From: Brachyspira sp.
GTDB taxonomy: Bacteria; Spirochaetota; Brachyspiria; Brachyspirales; Brachyspiraceae
Direction of reading: 5' to 3'
Assembly: GCF_029258575.1 (NCBI RefSeq)
Contig: NZ_JARHYI010000033.1
Location: 1-47,142, forward strand
Length of the DNA stretch: 47,142 nt
In this document: in pieces, positions 44,074 through 47,142 of the stretch
Layout: each line of letters opens with the position of its first letter
Numbering within the stretch: the stretch's first letter is position 1
Translations under genes and position numbers: made by a program
The notes under the pieces: model-generated
Seen by the model: only the letters and a program-made list of their open reading frames with translations
What the model was told of the DNA's origin: nothing
The model's database searches: none

Positions 44074-45624
44074 ATGGCAAAAACGAGAGCTGAGATACTC
44101 CATAATAATGAAAAATATGATATTATTATTATAGGAGGTGGAGTTATGGGGGCTACAATAGCATTAAAAACTTCGAGAGTAGGTCTTTCCACACTTTTGC
44201 TTGATAAGCATGATTTTTCTTATGGTTCTTCATCAAGAACTTCAAAGATGCTTTCGGGTGGCTTTAATGATATGAATAGCAAAAATCTAATAAATATAGC
44301 CCATAGAGTAAAAGAAAGAAATAATCTAATGTATAAAAGTTCTTCGCCTTATTTCGGTGTTGTCAGTCCCATATATGAATATAATGGTTCGGGTCTTTTT
44401 AGAGAAGAGCTTAAGGCTATACTATACGATATATTTTCTCTATTTGGAAAAACAAAAAAGCATATATCTCATAGCAGAAATGAAACATTAGATGATTTGC
44501 CTGATTTAATAAGTAATGATGTTATAGGTTCTATAGAATATTATGAGGGATTATTGGATGATTCAAGATATGTTATAGAATTATTATTGAAAGCTGAAAG
44601 CTACGGCACTGATTTATTGAATTATGCTGAAGTGAAGGCTTTTGAATATAATCAAAAAGAAATAGAAAATGTAGTATTTACCGATAAAATCACAGGAAAA
44701 GTTTATACAGCAAGTGCCAAAACGATACTTATAGCGGCAGGAGCTTGGGGACATAGTATAAGTTCATTGCTTCCTAATGGAAATTTTGAAGATGGTGTTA
44801 CTTATGTTAAAGGAAGTCATTTAGTTATAGATAATGATTTAATACATATAAATAAATCTGTGGTTTTACCAAAAATAAAATCAAGAGCAAATGTATTTTT
44901 AATGCGTTGGAAAAATAATACTATTATAGGTCCTACTGTTAAAAAAAATATTAATAATTTTGACTGTGTATATACTACAAGCGATGAGGCTGAGTATTTA
45001 CTTGATATATATAATACCTATTTCAGTTCTATAGTTAATAAAAATCATATAATTACAACTCAGTCTGGTATGATGCCTCTTAATCCTTCACAATTTAAAA
45101 TACATTCACATCCTCAATATAGATTATTTTTAGTGGAAGGAGGAAACTTTACTACTTCTTCTCATATTTCTATAAAAACTTTAATAAGGATGTATGGAAA
45201 ACCTTATAAATGGTTCAGCAATCAAAAAGTAATAAACGGTAAATTTGATAAAAATACAGAATTAGTTTTGAATGAAAAAATGCTTAAATTCCTTATAGAT
45301 TATTTTGGATCTGTGAATTTAATTTTAAAATTGAATGAACTTTGTAAGAATGATTCTTCCTTACTTGTAGAGGTAGGTTTAGATTATAGAATTAACAGAG
45401 GTCTTATCAAATATTTTATTGAAGTTGAGCATGCTATACATTTAGATGATATTATGATGCGAAGACTTAGATTTATACTTACCGAAAATGACTGCGGTAC
45501 TTTAATATCTGAACATATAGCAGAGGAAATGGCTAATATTCTTAAATGGGATAAACAGAGAACCGAATGGGAAATAAAAAGATACAGAACAGAAATAAAA
45601 AGATCTAGGGTTGCTTTATATTAA
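44074..45624 (+). CDS. FAD-dependent glycerol-3-phosphate dehydrogenase-like protein
   Basis: A 516-residue flavoprotein resembling GlpA/GlpD. N-terminal FAD motif is YDIIIIGGGVMGATIALKTS (about 14-33); SSSRTSKMLSGGFNDM and ILIAAGAWGHSI also fit. The C-terminal domain has VEHAIHLDDIMMRRLRF, like the DAO_C domain of this family. It likely oxidises glycerol-3-phosphate to dihydroxyacetone phosphate, passing electrons to a quinone or Fe-S partner. It lies 80 bases after the NuoG-like gene, with RBS AGGAGAGG. The last nine bases overlap the convergent hisH. I cannot prove the substrate from the sequence. Confidence 0.8.
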   Translation: MAKTRAEILHNNEKYDIIIIGGGVMGATIALKTSRVGLSTLLLDKHDFSYGSSSRTSKMLSGGFNDMNSKNLINIAHRVKERNNLMYKSSSPYFGVVSPIYEYNGSGLFREELKAILYDIFSLFGKTKKHISHSRNETLDDLPDLISNDVIGSIEYYEGLLDDSRYVIELLLKAESYGTDLLNYAEVKAFEYNQKEIENVVFTDKITGKVYTASAKTILIAAGAWGHSISSLLPNGNFEDGVTYVKGSHLVIDNDLIHINKSVVLPKIKSRANVFLMRWKNNTIIGPTVKKNINNFDCVYTTSDEAEYLLDIYNTYFSSIVNKNHIITTQSGMMPLNPSQFKIHSHPQYRLFLVEGGNFTTSSHISIKTLIRMYGKPYKWFSNQKVINGKFDKNTELVLNEKMLKFLIDYFGSVNLILKLNELCKNDSSLLVEVGLDYRINRGLIKYFIEVEHAIHLDDIMMRRLRFILTENDCGTLISEHIAEEMANILKWDKQRTEWEIKRYRTEIKRSRVALY

Positions 45625-46239
45625 ATCTTTGAATCCTCGTAATATATTAAGTCCTGTATTTCCGCTTTTTTCAGGATGAAATTGTATTGCGTATATATTA
45701 TCATTTTTTACAATAGCTGGTATTCTTATATCATATTCACTATCGGCTATTATACTATTATCACAATTTTTTCCATAATATGAATGCACAAAATAAACAT
45801 ATTCCATATTTTTAATATATTTAAATATTTTATCTTCTTTTTTTATATTGAGATTATTCCAGCCCATATGAGGAACTTTCAATTCTTTATTATTTAAATC
45901 TTTTTCTATAGGGCATATATTTCCGCTTATAAGACTAAGTCCATTATATTCTCCATATTCATAACTTTTATCAAAAAGCATCTGCATACCTAAACATATT
46001 CCCAAAATTAACTTGCCTTTTTTTGCTTCATCTATAATAGTATTTTTTAATATCCCATCATTTTTTTTCTCAAGTTTTTCTATAGCATCTCTAAAAGCTC
46101 CAACACCAGGAAGTATAATAAAATCAGAATTTTTGATAACTTTGTCATCATCTGTAAGTACAGCATCTATACCTATATATTTTAATGATGATATAAGAGA
46201 AAATAAATTTCCAACACCATAATCTATTATAACAGTCAT
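45616..46239 (-). CDS. hisH: Imidazole glycerol phosphate synthase, glutaminase subunit
   Basis: A 207-residue class I glutamine amidotransferase that supplies ammonia to HisF. Recognisable are IIDYGVGNLFSLISSLK, GICLGMQMLFDKS (nucleophile Cys) and IQFHPEKSGNTG (His and Glu of the triad). RBS AGGA lies upstream. It converges on and overlaps the G3P-dehydrogenase gene by nine bases. The neighbouring hisB, 107 bases upstream on the same strand, supports membership in a his operon. Confidence 0.95.
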   Translation of the reverse strand: MTVIIDYGVGNLFSLISSLKYIGIDAVLTDDDKVIKNSDFIILPGVGAFRDAIEKLEKKNDGILKNTIIDEAKKGKLILGICLGMQMLFDKSYEYGEYNGLSLISGNICPIEKDLNNKELKVPHMGWNNLNIKKEDKIFKYIKNMEYVYFVHSYYGKNCDNSIIADSEYDIRIPAIVKNDNIYAIQFHPEKSGNTGLNILRGFKDLI

Positions 46240-46346
46240 TTTTAATCCTATTTCTTTCGATAGATAATTATACTAAAATAAATTATAAAAGTCAAAATAT
46301 AAATATTTAATTTAATTTTAGCTAAAATAATAAATTTTATAATGAT

Positions 46347-46949
46347 TTAATTTTTATTATTTTCAAGCATACCCTTCGTAGATAGAACTTCATTTTTATA
46401 TTTTTCATCTATTTCACAAGCCTGTGCCAAAGACCTAGCTACACCTTTAAATATTGATTCTATTATATGATGAGTATTTTCTCCATAAAAAGTTTTTATA
46501 TGCAAGGTTATATTCATAGTATTTGTTAGAGCTGTAAAAAACTCTTTAACAAGTTCTGTATCGAATTCTCCTACTTTTTCATGTTTTAAATCGCTTTCAA
46601 AAACTAAATGACTTCTTCCGCATATATCAACTGCTACTAATGTTAAAGCTTCACACATAGGCATGCAGAAATTCCCATATCTTTTTATACCTTTCATATC
46701 TCCTAAAGCTTCAGAAAAACATTTTCCTAAAACTATAGCAGTATCTTCAACAGAATGATGATAATCAACATCGATATCGCCGTCGCATATAGTTTCTAAA
46801 TCGAATCTTCCATGTCTTGCAAATAAATCAAGCATATGATTAAAGAAACCTATTTTAGTGTTATTACTATATTTTCCGCTACCATCTATATTTAATTTAA
46901 TTTTTATTTTAGTTTCAGCAGTATTTCTTTCTATCTCGGAAGTTCTCAT
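46347..46949 (-). CDS. hisB: Imidazoleglycerol-phosphate dehydratase
   Basis: A 200-residue enzyme of histidine synthesis, the IGP dehydratase domain without a phosphatase fusion. Metal-binding motifs are DYHHSVEDTAIVLG (about 59-72) and THHIIESIFKG (about 158-168). RBS AGGAG precedes the ATG. The upstream operon genes are not in this window. Confidence 0.96.
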   Translation of the reverse strand: MRTSEIERNTAETKIKIKLNIDGSGKYSNNTKIGFFNHMLDLFARHGRFDLETICDGDIDVDYHHSVEDTAIVLGKCFSEALGDMKGIKRYGNFCMPMCEALTLVAVDICGRSHLVFESDLKHEKVGEFDTELVKEFFTALTNTMNITLHIKTFYGENTHHIIESIFKGVARSLAQACEIDEKYKNEVLSTKGMLENNKN

Positions 46950-47065
46950 GATTAAATCTCCTAAAAATAAATTATAATTATACTTTCATTTTTTGCAATA
47001 TTTATATAATTTTTTATATTGTTTAAGTTCCATAGATATTGCACACTTTTAGTTTAAAAAAAATG

Positions 47066-47114
47066 AGATATTCCTTATAATTTAAATTGCTAAAAAAAAC
47101 AAAAAGGAATATCT
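47066..47114 (+). promoter_or_regulatory. 11-bp inverted repeat that would mask an RBS
   Basis: AGATATTCCTT (47066-47076) pairs perfectly with AAGGAATATCT (47104-47114), which contains the RBS AGGA and ends directly at the ATG. A TATAAT at 47076-47081, with TTTAAA 17 bases upstream at 47053-47058, would start transcripts inside the loop, so only read-through transcripts could fold it. Confidence 0.55.
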
Positions 47115-47142
47115 ATGAAACAGTATAATACACAACAGAAAA
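47115..47142 (+). CDS. Partial gene at window edge, possibly transposase
   Basis: ATG at 47115 with an AAGGA RBS opens a frame that runs off the window (MKQYNTQQK, nine codons). The short N-terminus is the kind seen in helix-turn-helix (IS3-like) transposase ORFs, and the masked-RBS hairpin would fit. Nine residues are far too few for a firm call. Confidence 0.35.

Overview
The window is very AT-rich and looks like a chromosomal segment of an anaerobic spirochaete, most likely Brachyspira. Supporting signs are the strong A/T codon bias, periplasmic-flagellum and chemotaxis genes (MCP, FlgN-like, a DUF115 motility-associated protein), a fused pyruvate:ferredoxin oxidoreductase, many small lipoproteins with a spirochaete-style lipobox, and a compact arginine cluster. 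The genus is inferred from these features, not from a database search.

Layout. 1-5.6 kb: an MCP chemoreceptor diverges from a two-gene pyruvate:ferredoxin/flavodoxin oxidoreductase operon (gamma-delta fusion, then alpha-beta fusion). The operon's leader carries two FNR/CRP-type boxes. 5.6-7.1 kb: a dispersed repeat, a decayed HAD phosphatase and a LUD-domain gene. 7.1-10.8 kb: on the minus strand, an exported protein, a DUF115 motility-associated protein, an M15 carboxypeptidase and tRNA-Val(UAC). 10.9-13 kb: an unknown protein, then a FlgN-like chaperone behind a near-consensus sigma-28 promoter. 13.1-17.1 kb: argF, argG, argH. 17.1-19.3 kb: an Mrr-type nuclease remnant, a second copy of the dispersed repeat, a tandem-CAP secreted protein and an eight-unit 71-bp tandem repeat. 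19.3-21.6 kb: an extended-SDR/zinc-ribbon fusion and a broken DNA methyltransferase. 21.7-25.7 kb: an EFR1-type flavodoxin-ferredoxin, a TPR lipoprotein, and a TPR protein ending in an Mrr-like domain. 25.8-27.9 kb: a VUT/YhhQ queuosine-precursor transporter, fabH and a C_GCAxxG_C_C protein. 27.9-39.2 kb, all minus: alaS with three downstream small genes, an HtrA protease, an SDR/unknown/acyltransferase operon and two duplicated LPP20-like lipoproteins. 39.4-45.6 kb, plus: pepA, a 29-residue COX24/bS22-type basic protein, a NuoE/F/G-like trio and a GlpA/GlpD-like FAD dehydrogenase. 45.6-47.1 kb: hisH and hisB on the minus strand, then the first codons of a gene that may be a transposase.

Central metabolism is well represented: pyruvate oxidation to reduced ferredoxin, flavodoxin/ferredoxin carriers, a Nuo-like electron-transfer module, G3P oxidation, and arginine and histidine biosynthesis. 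The most unusual item is the NuoE/F/G-like trio at 41.2-44.0 kb. All three proteins keep their Fe-S ligands, but the NuoF-like subunit has lost the glycine-rich FMN and NADH motifs. It may therefore be a Nuo-derived electron relay that does not use NADH. Other notable items are the 71-bp repeat array with a covarying hairpin, the FNR-like boxes before the oxidoreductase operon, a hairpin that would mask the ribosome binding site of the last partial gene, and several decayed restriction-modification remnants.
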